Shown one piece after another: positions 8,553 through 16,819 of a stretch of 64,000 bases of DNA; within the stretch, counting starts at the first letter, position 1; every line of letters starts with the position of its first letter. The position numbers were made by a program, and so were the translations under genes. A model generated the notes under the pieces. It had not been told where the DNA came from. It saw nothing but the letters and a program-made list of their open reading frames with translations, and ran no database searches. The stretch comes from Anthropogastromicrobium aceti (GTDB lineage: Bacteria > Bacillota > Clostridia > Lachnospirales > Lachnospiraceae), in assembly GCF_025567095.1 (NCBI RefSeq), contig NZ_JAOQJH010000015.1; one strand, given 5' to 3'.

Positions 8553-10844
8553 ATGGTTCAATTATTTGAAAGTGGTGCATACCTGATTGACGGAAAAGAG
8601 CTGATCGCAGACAATGCAGATGCGGCAGTGCAAGTAGCGGCAAAGACAGGCCGTACAATTTCAAAAGAGGAAGCGGCAAAGCAGACGATGGCATATCGGA
8701 TTCTGCAGGCACATAACACATCAGGGGACGACGAGCATTTAAAAGTGAAGTTTGATCGTCTTACTTCACATGACATTACCTTTGTTGGAATTATTCAGAC
8801 AGCAAGAGCCAGCGGACTTGAGAAATTTCCAGTTCCGTATGTTTTAACTAACTGCCATAACAGTCTTTGTGCGGTAGGCGGAACCATCAACGAGGATGAT
8901 CATATGTTTGGCCTTTCCTGCGCACAAAAATACGGCGGTGTTTATGTACCTCCGCATTTAGCAGTTATTCATCAGTATGCAAGAGAAATGCTTGCAGGCT
9001 GCGGCAAGATGATTCTTGGTTCAGACAGCCATACTCGCTATGGTGCACTTGGAACAATGGCATGTGGTGAGGGAGGACCAGAGCTTGTAAAGCAGCTTCT
9101 TGGCCGTACTTACGATATTGATATGCCTCAGGTTGTTGCAATTTATCTGACAGGAAAGCCTGTAAAGGGTGTTGGTCCGCAGGATATCGCATTGGCAATC
9201 ATCAAGGCTGTATTTGCAAACGGCTATGTAAAAAATAAGGTAATGGAGTTTGTCGGACCTGGCGTTGACAATTTGTCTGTTGATTACCGTATAGGTGTCG
9301 ATGTTATGACTACTGAGACTACATGTCTGTCATCTATCTGGAAGACAGATGAGAAGGTACAGGATTTCTATGAGATACACAGACGTCCGGAGGAGTATAG
9401 AGAGTTAAATCCGGGAGCAGTAGCATATTATGACGGTGTTGTATGTGTTGATCTGTCAGCAATTCGTCCGATGATCGCGATGCCATTCCACCCAAGCAAT
9501 GCATATACGATTGATGAGCTGAATGCTAATCTTGATGATATTCTGGCTGATGTAGAGAAGCGTGCAGCAGTGAGCCTTGGAAATAAAGTTCCGTTTACTT
9601 TGCGTGACAAGGTAAGAGACGGTAAGATGTATGTTGATCAGGGTGTTATCGCAGGATGTGCAGGCGGCGGTTTTGAGAATCTGTGTGATGTTGCCGATAT
9701 GTTAGATGGACAGAGCATCGGTGACGGACGTTTCTCATTAAGTGTATATCCGGCATCTCAGCCTGTTTACATGGAATTAATTAGAAACGGCAGCATTGCA
9801 AAGATCATGGAAACTGGTGCAACTGTTAGAACAGCATTCTGTGGACCATGCTTTGGTGCAGGTGATGTTCCGGCAAATAATGCATTTTCAATTCGCCACT
9901 CAACAAGAAACTTCCCAAATCGTGAGGGTTCAAAGGTCAACAACGGACAGATCGCATCAGTTGCACTTATGGATGCACGTTCAATTGCAGCGACAGCACT
10001 TAATAAGGGCCGCCTGACAGCAGCAACTGATATTGATGTGAACTTTACAAAGCCAAAGTACTATTTTGACAGTCATATCTACGAGAAGCGTGTTTATAAT
10101 GGTGTAGGAAAGGCAGATCCATCTGTAGAAATTCAGTTTGGACCAAATATCAAGGATTGGCCGTCAATGGTACCGCTGACCGATAATATCTTATTAAAGG
10201 TTGTATCTGAGATCCACGATCCTGTAACGACAACTGATGAACTGATTCCATCTGGTGAAACATCATCATTCCGTTCTAATCCGCTTGGTCTTGCTGAGTT
10301 TACGCTCTCCAGAAAGGATCCGGAGTATGTTGGACGTGCTAAGAAGGTTCGTGCAGCAGAAGAAGCACGTGAGGATGGAAAGTGTCCATGTCAGGCAGAT
10401 GATGAGGTAGCAGCTGCATTTAATGAGATTCATAAGCTGTTCCCAGATGTAAAGGCAAGCGAGACAGAGATTGGCTCTGTAATTTATGCAGTAAAGCCGG
10501 GAGATGGTTCTGCAAGAGAGCAGGCAGCATCCTGCCAGCGTGTACTTGGAGGTCTTGCTAATATTGCGAAAGAGTATGCAACAAAGCGTTATCGCTCGAA
10601 TTTGATTAACTGGGGTATGATTCCATTTATTTTTGAGCCAGAGAAACTTCCATTTGCAAATCTGGATTATATTTTTGTTCCAGGTATTCGTGATGCTGTT
10701 AAGGAAAAGCAGCCTAAGGTAACAGCTTATGCTGTCAAGGATAACGCACTTGAGAGTTTTGAGTTGGAGATTAAGCAGCTTACAGATGATGAGAGACAGA
10801 TTATTCTTGATGGCTGCCTGATCAACTACTATAAAAGTCATTAA
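8553..10844 (+). CDS. Aconitase-family hydratase
   Basis: A 763-residue protein of the aconitase superfamily. Recognisable are GSDSHTRYGALGTMACGEGG, VDQGVIAGCAGGG, the second cluster-ligand region AFCGPCFGAGDVPANN and, after it, STRNFPNREG with the active-site Arg. A C-terminal swivel domain includes YRSNLINWGMIPF. The three cysteines for a [4Fe-4S] cluster appear to be those in NCHN (near residue 99), GCAGG and CGPC. The expected reaction is citrate/isocitrate interconversion, although proteins of this subgroup in Clostridia are often left as plain hydratases. It has its own strong terminator, and no isocitrate dehydrogenase or citrate synthase is adjacent. Confidence 0.82.
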   Translation: MVQLFESGAYLIDGKELIADNADAAVQVAAKTGRTISKEEAAKQTMAYRILQAHNTSGDDEHLKVKFDRLTSHDITFVGIIQTARASGLEKFPVPYVLTNCHNSLCAVGGTINEDDHMFGLSCAQKYGGVYVPPHLAVIHQYAREMLAGCGKMILGSDSHTRYGALGTMACGEGGPELVKQLLGRTYDIDMPQVVAIYLTGKPVKGVGPQDIALAIIKAVFANGYVKNKVMEFVGPGVDNLSVDYRIGVDVMTTETTCLSSIWKTDEKVQDFYEIHRRPEEYRELNPGAVAYYDGVVCVDLSAIRPMIAMPFHPSNAYTIDELNANLDDILADVEKRAAVSLGNKVPFTLRDKVRDGKMYVDQGVIAGCAGGGFENLCDVADMLDGQSIGDGRFSLSVYPASQPVYMELIRNGSIAKIMETGATVRTAFCGPCFGAGDVPANNAFSIRHSTRNFPNREGSKVNNGQIASVALMDARSIAATALNKGRLTAATDIDVNFTKPKYYFDSHIYEKRVYNGVGKADPSVEIQFGPNIKDWPSMVPLTDNILLKVVSEIHDPVTTTDELIPSGETSSFRSNPLGLAEFTLSRKDPEYVGRAKKVRAAEEAREDGKCPCQADDEVAAAFNEIHKLFPDVKASETEIGSVIYAVKPGDGSAREQAASCQRVLGGLANIAKEYATKRYRSNLINWGMIPFIFEPEKLPFANLDYIFVPGIRDAVKEKQPKVTAYAVKDNALESFELEIKQLTDDERQIILDGCLINYYKSH

Positions 10845-10871
10845 AATCTGATACTATTCAGATAAGTTTAA

Positions 10872-10921
10872 GCAGCGGTTTTTCAGCGCAGAGATATGTG
10901 CTGGAAAATCGCTGCCTTTTT
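10872..10921 (+). terminator. Intrinsic terminator after the aconitase-family gene
   Basis: GCAGCG and CGCTGC outer arms, with inner TTTT/AAAA and CAGC/GCTG pairing, form a long stem followed by TTTTT. Confidence 0.88.
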
Positions 10922-10954
10922 ACAAAGTCGAAACTTATAATGGGAGGAATGACG

Positions 10955-11445
10955 ATGGAGCGTGTTAATTTACAGGAAGGCTGGCGTTTTGCCAAGGCAA
11001 ACAGCAATGAGTGGACGCCGGTGAGTGTGCCGGGAACTGTTTTATCCGGTCTTTTAGAGGCAGGCAAAATGCAGGATCCGTATTACCGTGAAAATGAATA
11101 TGAAGCAAGAGAGCTTCTGGCAAAGGATTATGTCTTTGAAACTGATTTTTGTATTTCAGAGGAGCAATTAAAATGGATCTTTTGCAGCCGCAGATCGAGA
11201 CTTCTGTAACAGAAAAGGATGGCACTATTGAAATACAGATAAGTGCAGACTGTTTTGCACCGTTTGTATGGTTAGAAATAGAAGATGATGTTATTTTCTC
11301 CGATAACTGCTTTAACTTAACATCGGAAGAGACAAAAACAATCTGCATACGAAAGGAAGATGTTCTGTCTGGAAAGGTGCTTAGCGCAGATAATGTGCGA
11401 AAAACACTTAAGGTAAGAAGTCTTCGTGATACATATGAGCAGTGA
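10955..11445 (+). pseudogene. Collapsed GH2 beta-mannosidase-like gene with large internal deletion
   Basis: The first 70 or so residues from ATG 10955 (ERVNLQEGWRFAKA, then VPGTVLSGLLEAGKMQDPYY) are the N-terminal sugar-binding domain of beta-mannosidase-like GH2 enzymes, with a good ribosome site (GGGAGG, 7-base spacing). Near 11172 the frame shifts. The next frame then reads LQPQIETSVTEKDGTIEIQI and CFAPFVWLEIEDDVIFSDN, which looks like the C-terminal beta-sandwich of the same family. These enzymes are about 820 residues long, so roughly 650 residues, including the catalytic barrel, are gone. An internal deletion with a frameshift at the junction explains both pieces. Confidence 0.75.
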
Positions 11446-11483
11446 AAGTAATATATTTCAATAAGTTGTAATAGAGAAACAAC

Positions 11484-11512
11484 TTGAAAAATAATCCATA
11501 TCATGCTATTCT
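11484..11512 (+). promoter_or_regulatory. Candidate promoter of the type IV pilus operon
   Basis: TTGAAA (11484-11489), a 17-base spacer and TATTCT (11507-11512) lie about 40 bases before the first pilin gene. No other good promoter is seen until the end of the operon. Confidence 0.55.
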
Positions 11513-11551
11513 GATGTAAGAAAGAATTGGAAAGGTAAAGGTCGAAAATCT

Positions 11552-12079
11552 ATGGGGAAGATAAGAGAGCGGTTTTTACAATGCAAAAAGAACCGGGGTG
11601 GTTTTACTCTGGTTGAGATGATCGTCGTGCTGGTTATCATTGCAATTCTGGCGTCTTTGATGTTAGGTGCACTGAATGGCTACATAGACAAGGCAAAGGA
11701 AAAGGAAGTGCTTGCTGACTGCAGAAGTGTAGTATTAGCGGCTAATACAGTTGGATCTGAGGTTTATTCAGGAAAGACGGCGTATCGTCCGCGTACACAG
11801 GTGCAGGAGCTTTCAGGCGTAAAGCAAAATCCGGATGTTGGTTCTGATACAGGCTGTGTAGTTGAGTATGATTCTCAGTGCAATGTCATAGGTGTTGCAT
11901 GCTGGACGGGTGACATTACAGCTCAGTACCTGGCACCGAATACAGCGTATAATTCATCTGCTACTGCAAAGATGGAAATCATTGATAAGGGTGCAATTGT
12001 TGTATCAGACAATTGGTCTTCTTTAAATGAGCATGCAAAGGATGTAGATGAAAACGATCAGGATTTTACGATTGATTAA
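11552..12079 (+). CDS. Type IV pilin, first gene of the pilus operon
   Basis: A 175-residue prepilin. A basic leader ends in NRGG, and the mature protein would begin FTLVEMIVVLVIIAILASLM, the class III methylation motif with Glu at position 5 and the hydrophobic assembly helix. The first 50 mature residues are almost identical to the next gene, while the globular parts differ: this one has VYSGKTAYRPRTQVQELSG and a Cys pair. The protein is expected to be cut and N-methylated by the peptidase encoded two genes downstream, and to be a minor or alternative pilin. Fifteen bases separate it from the next gene. Confidence 0.88.
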   Translation: MGKIRERFLQCKKNRGGFTLVEMIVVLVIIAILASLMLGALNGYIDKAKEKEVLADCRSVVLAANTVGSEVYSGKTAYRPRTQVQELSGVKQNPDVGSDTGCVVEYDSQCNVIGVACWTGDITAQYLAPNTAYNSSATAKMEIIDKGAIVVSDNWSSLNEHAKDVDENDQDFTID

Positions 12080-12094
12080 GTCAGGAGGAGCAAA

Positions 12095-12514
12095 ATGAGA
12101 TCATTTACAGAGAAATTAAAGAAAGCTAAGGAAAACAAAAAGGGTTTTACACTTGTTGAAATTATCGTAGTGCTTGTCATTATCGGTATTTTGGCATCTT
12201 TGATGTTAGGTGCGTTAAATGGCTATATCGACAAGGCAAAGGAAAAGACACTGACAGCAAACACAAGAAGCATTTATCTGGCAGCTCAGACAGTAGCGAG
12301 CGAGCAGTATGCAAACGGCAATACTACAGATATCCTTTCAGACGATAAGAATCTTGCAGATGTAGATTCACTTTCTGGCGGTCTTTTGACGCAGTATGGA
12401 AGTGGAAACTATGCAATTACAGTTGAGGCTGGAAAGGTTATTTCTGTCAGTGTAACCGACAGCGGAATAAAAAAGACCTGCACGATTACAGATGGAACGA
12501 TCAAAATCGAGTAA
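12095..12514 (+). CDS. Type IV major pilin candidate
   Basis: A 139-residue prepilin with leader ending KENKKG and mature start FTLVEIIVVLVIIGILASLM. The short globular domain (LLTQYGSGNYAITVEAGKV) and the excellent ribosome site (CAGGAGGAG) fit a highly produced major subunit. It shares the helix and the GALNGYIDKAKEK segment with the preceding pilin, pointing to a tandem duplication followed by divergence of the exposed part. Which of the two is the major subunit is inference. Confidence 0.88.
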   Translation: MRSFTEKLKKAKENKKGFTLVEIIVVLVIIGILASLMLGALNGYIDKAKEKTLTANTRSIYLAAQTVASEQYANGNTTDILSDDKNLADVDSLSGGLLTQYGSGNYAITVEAGKVISVSVTDSGIKKTCTITDGTIKIE

Positions 12515-12522
12515 GTGGCAAA

Positions 12523-13311
12523 ATGACATGGATTGAATTGATATACAGCCTTCCCTTCATACTGATGGGGGGCTGTATATTTTCATTTGCAGATGTTGTT
12601 GCAGACAGACTTCCGAGAAAAATCTCGTTTGTAAAGGGAAGATCGTATTGTCCATCTTGTGGTCATACACTTGCCTGGTATGATATGATTCCGGTAGTCA
12701 GCTGGCTGCTTCTTAGAGGAAAATGCCGACAGTGCAGGTGTCGGATTCCGGCTAGATATCCAGTTACGGAAGCAATGGGAATGGCAGCCGCAGAGATTAG
12801 TTTATTATGTTTTGGAGGTTGGAATGGCTACTGGCATGAGATCAACCTTTGTGTTGTAACTGTCTTTTCTTTATTGACACTTTTATTAATCATTGCGCAG
12901 ATTGATCAGCAGACAATGGAGATTCCAAATGGTCTTGTTATTGCCTGTATAGTGCCAGCGGCGATGGCTGTATTTGCATTTTCAGATGTCACATTAACAG
13001 AACGGCTGATTGGATTTTTTTCAGTCAGTCTGCCACTATTTGCGATAACGCTTGCTGTGCCTGGAGCATTTGGCGGCGGAGATATTAAGCTGATGGCGGT
13101 GATCGGATTTTTTCTTGGCTGGAAAATGAGTCTGACTGCGTTTATGCTTGCTGTATTTTCAGGAGGTATTTATGGAATCGGACTTCTCTTGTCAAAGAAA
13201 AAGGGTGCAAAAGAGCATTTTGCATTTGGCCCGTTTTTGTGCGCAGGGACAGCGCTGACTTTATTTGTGGGAGAATGGCTGCTTTCCTGGTATCTATCCA
13301 TAATTTTTTAA
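12523..13311 (+). CDS. pilD: Prepilin peptidase (A24 family)
   Basis: A 262-residue polytopic membrane protein. The cytosolic N-terminal loop has the zinc-binding pairs YCPSCGHTLAWYD and GKCRQCRCRIP of bifunctional leader peptidase/N-methyltransferases. The two catalytic aspartates are visible in QIDQQTMEIPNGL and GGGDIKLMAVIG. It removes the leader of the pilins encoded next to it, including the giant protein at the operon end, and methylates the new Phe. It starts 9 bases after the pilin gene. Confidence 0.92.
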   Translation: MTWIELIYSLPFILMGGCIFSFADVVADRLPRKISFVKGRSYCPSCGHTLAWYDMIPVVSWLLLRGKCRQCRCRIPARYPVTEAMGMAAAEISLLCFGGWNGYWHEINLCVVTVFSLLTLLLIIAQIDQQTMEIPNGLVIACIVPAAMAVFAFSDVTLTERLIGFFSVSLPLFAITLAVPGAFGGGDIKLMAVIGFFLGWKMSLTAFMLAVFSGGIYGIGLLLSKKKGAKEHFAFGPFLCAGTALTLFVGEWLLSWYLSIIF

Positions 13312-13323
13312 AAGGGGGGACTT

Positions 13324-14529
13324 ATGCCAAAGTATCAATATACGGCGAAGGATGCCGCAGGAAAGAAGAAAAAAGGGCAGCTTATGGCAGCTGATGAGGC
13401 TGCACTTTACGAGCTTTTAAGGGGAGAAAATCTGTTTTTGATTTCCTGCCGTCTGGCACAAAAGGAGAAAAAAAATACATATCGTCTTACTCCAAGGCAG
13501 CTTTCTGAGTTCTGTAGGCAGCTTGGAACTTTGCTTGGCGCAGGTGTTCCGCTTGTGAGGGCTCTTAATCTGATGCAGACAGAGGAGACGATTAAGCCAA
13601 AACAAAAGGCAATATATGAAAACATGATTAGAAGTGTCCGCCGTGGAAATTCATTTGCTGATACGATGAAGGATCAGGGAGATGCCTTTCCAGAGCTGCT
13701 CATAAATATGTTTCGCGCAGCACAGGAGTCAGGCCGTATGGATCAGACAGCACTTAGAATGGCAGAGCATTATCAAAAGGAGTATCGTTTAAGTGCAAAG
13801 ATTAAGAGCGCTACGCTGTATCCAAAGATTTTGTGCGGAGTAATTGTTGTGGTTGTCATGATTTTATTTTGCTATATTATGCCAAAATTTATGGATGTGT
13901 TTGCTAATTTGGAGCTGCCAGCTGTGACAGCGGCACTGATGGCTGCATCTGGTTTTATGCAGAGAAATTGGCTGTGGGTATTGTTTGGCATTGCTGTTTT
14001 ATATGTGATTGCAAAAGCAGTGCTTGAGCTTCCGCAGATTCGTTTAGAGGTGGATCGAATTAAGTTAAAGATTCCTAAAATTGGCATTTTGATTCAGACG
14101 ATTTATACGGCGCGGTTTGCGAGAACGCTTTGTTCTCTTTACACAAGCGGTCTGCCAATTGTGACGGCACTTCAGATAAGCAAAGATACGATTGGAAATC
14201 GTTATCTGGAATCTCAATTTGATGAAACAATTGCTATGGTGAGGCGTGGAGAGTCCTTGTCAGATGCTCTGGCACATATTGATGGCTTTCATAAAAAGCT
14301 GGCAGGAAATGTAGCTATTGGTGAGGAGACAGGAAGTCTTGATACCATGCTTATCTCAGCGGCTGACAATTTTGAGTATGAATCTGAGCAGGCAATATCA
14401 CGTCTGATTAGCTTTTTGGAACCGGCAATGATTATTGTGATGGCAGTAATTGTCGGAATGATTATGATTGCTGTGATGCTTCCATTGTTAAATATGTATG
14501 CAGAGATTGAGGCAAGTGGAACGATGTAA
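13324..14529 (+). CDS. pilC: Type IV pilus inner-membrane platform protein
   Basis: A 401-residue PilC/GspF family protein with two repeats of the T2SSF domain. Each has the family pattern, seen as RQLGTLLGAGVPLVRALNLM with FPELLINMFRAAQESGRMD, and as RTLCSLYTSGLPIVTALQISK with VAIGEETGSLDTML. Membrane segments are near 13840-13890, 13950-14010 and 14425-14490. It forms the rotor or platform on which PilB and PilT act. AAAAGGGGGG precedes the ATG. Confidence 0.92.
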   Translation: MPKYQYTAKDAAGKKKKGQLMAADEAALYELLRGENLFLISCRLAQKEKKNTYRLTPRQLSEFCRQLGTLLGAGVPLVRALNLMQTEETIKPKQKAIYENMIRSVRRGNSFADTMKDQGDAFPELLINMFRAAQESGRMDQTALRMAEHYQKEYRLSAKIKSATLYPKILCGVIVVVVMILFCYIMPKFMDVFANLELPAVTAALMAASGFMQRNWLWVLFGIAVLYVIAKAVLELPQIRLEVDRIKLKIPKIGILIQTIYTARFARTLCSLYTSGLPIVTALQISKDTIGNRYLESQFDETIAMVRRGESLSDALAHIDGFHKKLAGNVAIGEETGSLDTMLISAADNFEYESEQAISRLISFLEPAMIIVMAVIVGMIMIAVMLPLLNMYAEIEASGTM

Positions 14530-14541
14530 GGAGAAAAGAGG

Positions 14542-15456
14542 ATGGAGCTTTCAGTATATATTTCAAATGAACGAATAGAAATCGTGGCCGGAACAGGGTC
14601 AAAATCAAAGGCAAAGATTAAAAAAGTATATAGTCTGGCAGTCCCAGAAGGGACGATTATGAATGGTATCATTACAGGAGAACAGCGATTACAGGAGAGA
14701 CTTGAACAGATTTGGAATCGTTATTCACTTCCAAGAAAAGGAATTTGCCTTGTAATTGATTCAGGAAAGATTATGACAAAAATGCTTGAAGTTCCTTATA
14801 TGAATGATAAGGAGCTGATTTCCTGCATTAATAAGGAGTTTGCAGACGGAGAGAAGACTGATCTTGTAACTGATTATTTCCCGTTCCCAAAGAATAGTCC
14901 ATATGAGATGAATCATATTTTTTGCGCAGCATTGGAAAAAAGTGTAATTGAAAGCTATTTATCCTTGTTTTCTGATCTTAAGCTGAAGGTAAAACGAATC
15001 AGCATTGGTCTTGGATGTCTTTTAAGAGCAGTGACGGCAACAGGAATGTTTGCCTATGAGACATGCGTGTTTATGCTGGTACAGGGAAGCACTACGATCA
15101 GTGTATTATTTGAAAATGGAAATTATATTTACAGCCGCAGAAACCGTATGTTAAATGATCAGGGAAGCGCTGAATGGATCGAGGAATTGGGACAGATCGC
15201 AGACGGAATACGTCAGTTTTACAGACAGCGTCACAGCAGCTATACACTAGACAGTATATATCTGGCTGGTATAGCAGGAGGCAGTGATGACGTGGTAAAA
15301 GAGCTTGATACATATATGCAGGAATATGGCATCAGGGCGAAGGCACCAGGTATGATTCAAGGAATTTCGTTTGTAAAAACAGCAGTAAGTGATCACGGAG
15401 AAATTAATGCAGAGCCGGCATCTTACATTTATGGAATCGGAAATCTGCTTTTGTAA
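14542..15456 (+). CDS. pilM: PilM-like actin-fold assembly protein
   Basis: A 304-residue protein in the place where PilM is normally encoded. The N-terminal part (MELSVYISNERIEIVAGTGS) and segments such as KGICLVIDSGKIMTKMLEVPYM and YLAGIAGGSDDVVKELDTYM fit the PilM/FtsA-like actin fold. It would bind the cytoplasmic tail of the next protein and link the platform to the membrane alignment complex. Assignment rests on fold-like features and gene order; the sequence is divergent. Confidence 0.7.
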   Translation: MELSVYISNERIEIVAGTGSKSKAKIKKVYSLAVPEGTIMNGIITGEQRLQERLEQIWNRYSLPRKGICLVIDSGKIMTKMLEVPYMNDKELISCINKEFADGEKTDLVTDYFPFPKNSPYEMNHIFCAALEKSVIESYLSLFSDLKLKVKRISIGLGCLLRAVTATGMFAYETCVFMLVQGSTTISVLFENGNYIYSRRNRMLNDQGSAEWIEELGQIADGIRQFYRQRHSSYTLDSIYLAGIAGGSDDVVKELDTYMQEYGIRAKAPGMIQGISFVKTAVSDHGEINAEPASYIYGIGNLLL

Positions 15457-15477
15457 AAGCTGCGAAAGGTGGAGAAA

Positions 15478-16116
15478 ATGGAGAAGCATCAGACAGAAAA
15501 GATAAGAAAGATAAAAGCGATTCCGGATCGAAGGATTGATTTTTACTATCGGCTGTTAAATGGTCCAGAGCAGTTAAAAAGAAGAAAGAAGCAAAGAATA
15601 ACAGCGGCACTTGTGATAGCAGCATTTCTGGCAGCCGGACATGTGCTTGGTGTTTTAAAGCATAGTGAAAAAGAATATCAAAAAACAATTGCTAAGCTGG
15701 AAGCGTTTTTAGAGGATGAAACGAATCAGGCAGCTGATAAGAGTGCACAAAAGCTTGGAGATCAGGTGGAAAAGCAGGACAACATGATTTCTGATATGGA
15801 AAATGCAAAAGCCAATATATATTCTTATCCTCTTGTGACAAGTGATGTGTTCAAAACGCTTGAGGATTGCTGTCCGGATAAAGTATTAATTACAATAACA
15901 GGATACAATTGTGCAACGGGAGAGCTGCAGTTTGACGCAGTAGCACCAGAAGTTACCGATGTTTCAGAAGTTATTGAGATATGGAAGACACTTGATATTT
16001 TCCAGGGCGTCTATTTTACAGGATATACGCAGAATCAGGCACAGGATGGTTATACCGTGAAGGTTGTCTGTATTTTAAGTGAACATGCAGGAAGGCAGGC
16101 CGCAGATGAAAATTGA
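15478..16116 (+). CDS. pilN: PilN-like membrane assembly protein
   Basis: A 212-residue bitopic protein: basic cytoplasmic N-terminus (including IDFYYRLLNGPEQ, like the PilM-binding INLLP motif region of PilN), one membrane helix TAALVIAAFLAAGHVLGVL, a coiled-coil stretch and a small ferredoxin-like domain. This is the PilN layout, and the next gene has the PilO layout. ATG 15478 is preferred, with AAAGGTG upstream; a GTG at 15469 overlaps that site. It overlaps the next gene by 11 bases. Confidence 0.7.
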   Translation: MEKHQTEKIRKIKAIPDRRIDFYYRLLNGPEQLKRRKKQRITAALVIAAFLAAGHVLGVLKHSEKEYQKTIAKLEAFLEDETNQAADKSAQKLGDQVEKQDNMISDMENAKANIYSYPLVTSDVFKTLEDCCPDKVLITITGYNCATGELQFDAVAPEVTDVSEVIEIWKTLDIFQGVYFTGYTQNQAQDGYTVKVVCILSEHAGRQAADEN

Positions 16117-16819
16117 TTTTACAGTGACAAAACGAGATAAAAATTTATTAGCAGGTCTGGCAGTCTGTGCAGCAGTTTTTTGCTTTTACTGGTTTGGTGT
16201 GAAGCCGCAGATGGATTGCCTTGATAAGCTGGAAGTGAAGCAGGAGGCGTTAGAAATGCAGCAGCTTCAGATGCAGGTACATATAGCGGCTCTTCCGGTG
16301 GATGAAAAACGTGATGAGGAGCAAAAAAAGCAGCTGGCAGAATTAGAAAATCATTTCTTTCCATATCAGACTAATGAAGAACTTAATCGTTATCTGACAG
16401 ATGTGTTTGTGAGTGAGGGGATGATTATGCAGGATTCGACGCTTCGCGCCGGACAGCTTGATGAGATTACACCTTACAGCTTAAGTGAACGTATGGCGCT
16501 TTTGAAGAAAAATGAACAGGCTAAACAGACACAGACAGGTATTAATGAATCTGCAGACTCAAAGAAGGATGAGATAGATACAAAGACAGAGTATGTCTAC
16601 AGTGCTCAGGCAGATTATACGGCGATAGGTACAAAAAATCAGGCACTTGCTGTTTTAGATCAGCTTTCAGAAAAGGAAGGGGTTAGAATAGTATCTTTTT
16701 CAATAAGTGATGCAGCAGTTAAGACAACAAATAATGGACAGGATGTTCTTCAGGCAGGAAAGCGTCTGGAGGTCAGCATGATGATTTATATGACACGAGG
16801 CAGCAGCGATGGCAAATGA
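16106..16819 (+). CDS. pilO: PilO-like membrane assembly protein
   Basis: A 237-residue protein: short basic N-terminus, one membrane helix (LLAGLAVCAAVFCFYWFGV), a coiled coil of about 60 residues and a C-terminal domain ending in a beta-rich part (KEGVRIVSFSISDAAV). This is the PilO pattern, and PilN and PilO normally form a heterodimer. Start at ATG 16106 with GGAAGGCAGG upstream; it overlaps PilN, and its own end overlaps the start of PilB by 11 bases, so translation is likely coupled. Confidence 0.7.
   Translation: MKIDFTVTKRDKNLLAGLAVCAAVFCFYWFGVKPQMDCLDKLEVKQEALEMQQLQMQVHIAALPVDEKRDEEQKKQLAELENHFFPYQTNEELNRYLTDVFVSEGMIMQDSTLRAGQLDEITPYSLSERMALLKKNEQAKQTQTGINESADSKKDEIDTKTEYVYSAQADYTAIGTKNQALAVLDQLSEKEGVRIVSFSISDAAVKTTNNGQDVLQAGKRLEVSMMIYMTRGSSDGK

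Noticed and set aside
10266..10841. 191-codon minus-strand frame in the aconitase-family gene
   Set aside because: Composition is that of antisense translation; the plus-strand protein is conserved to its end.
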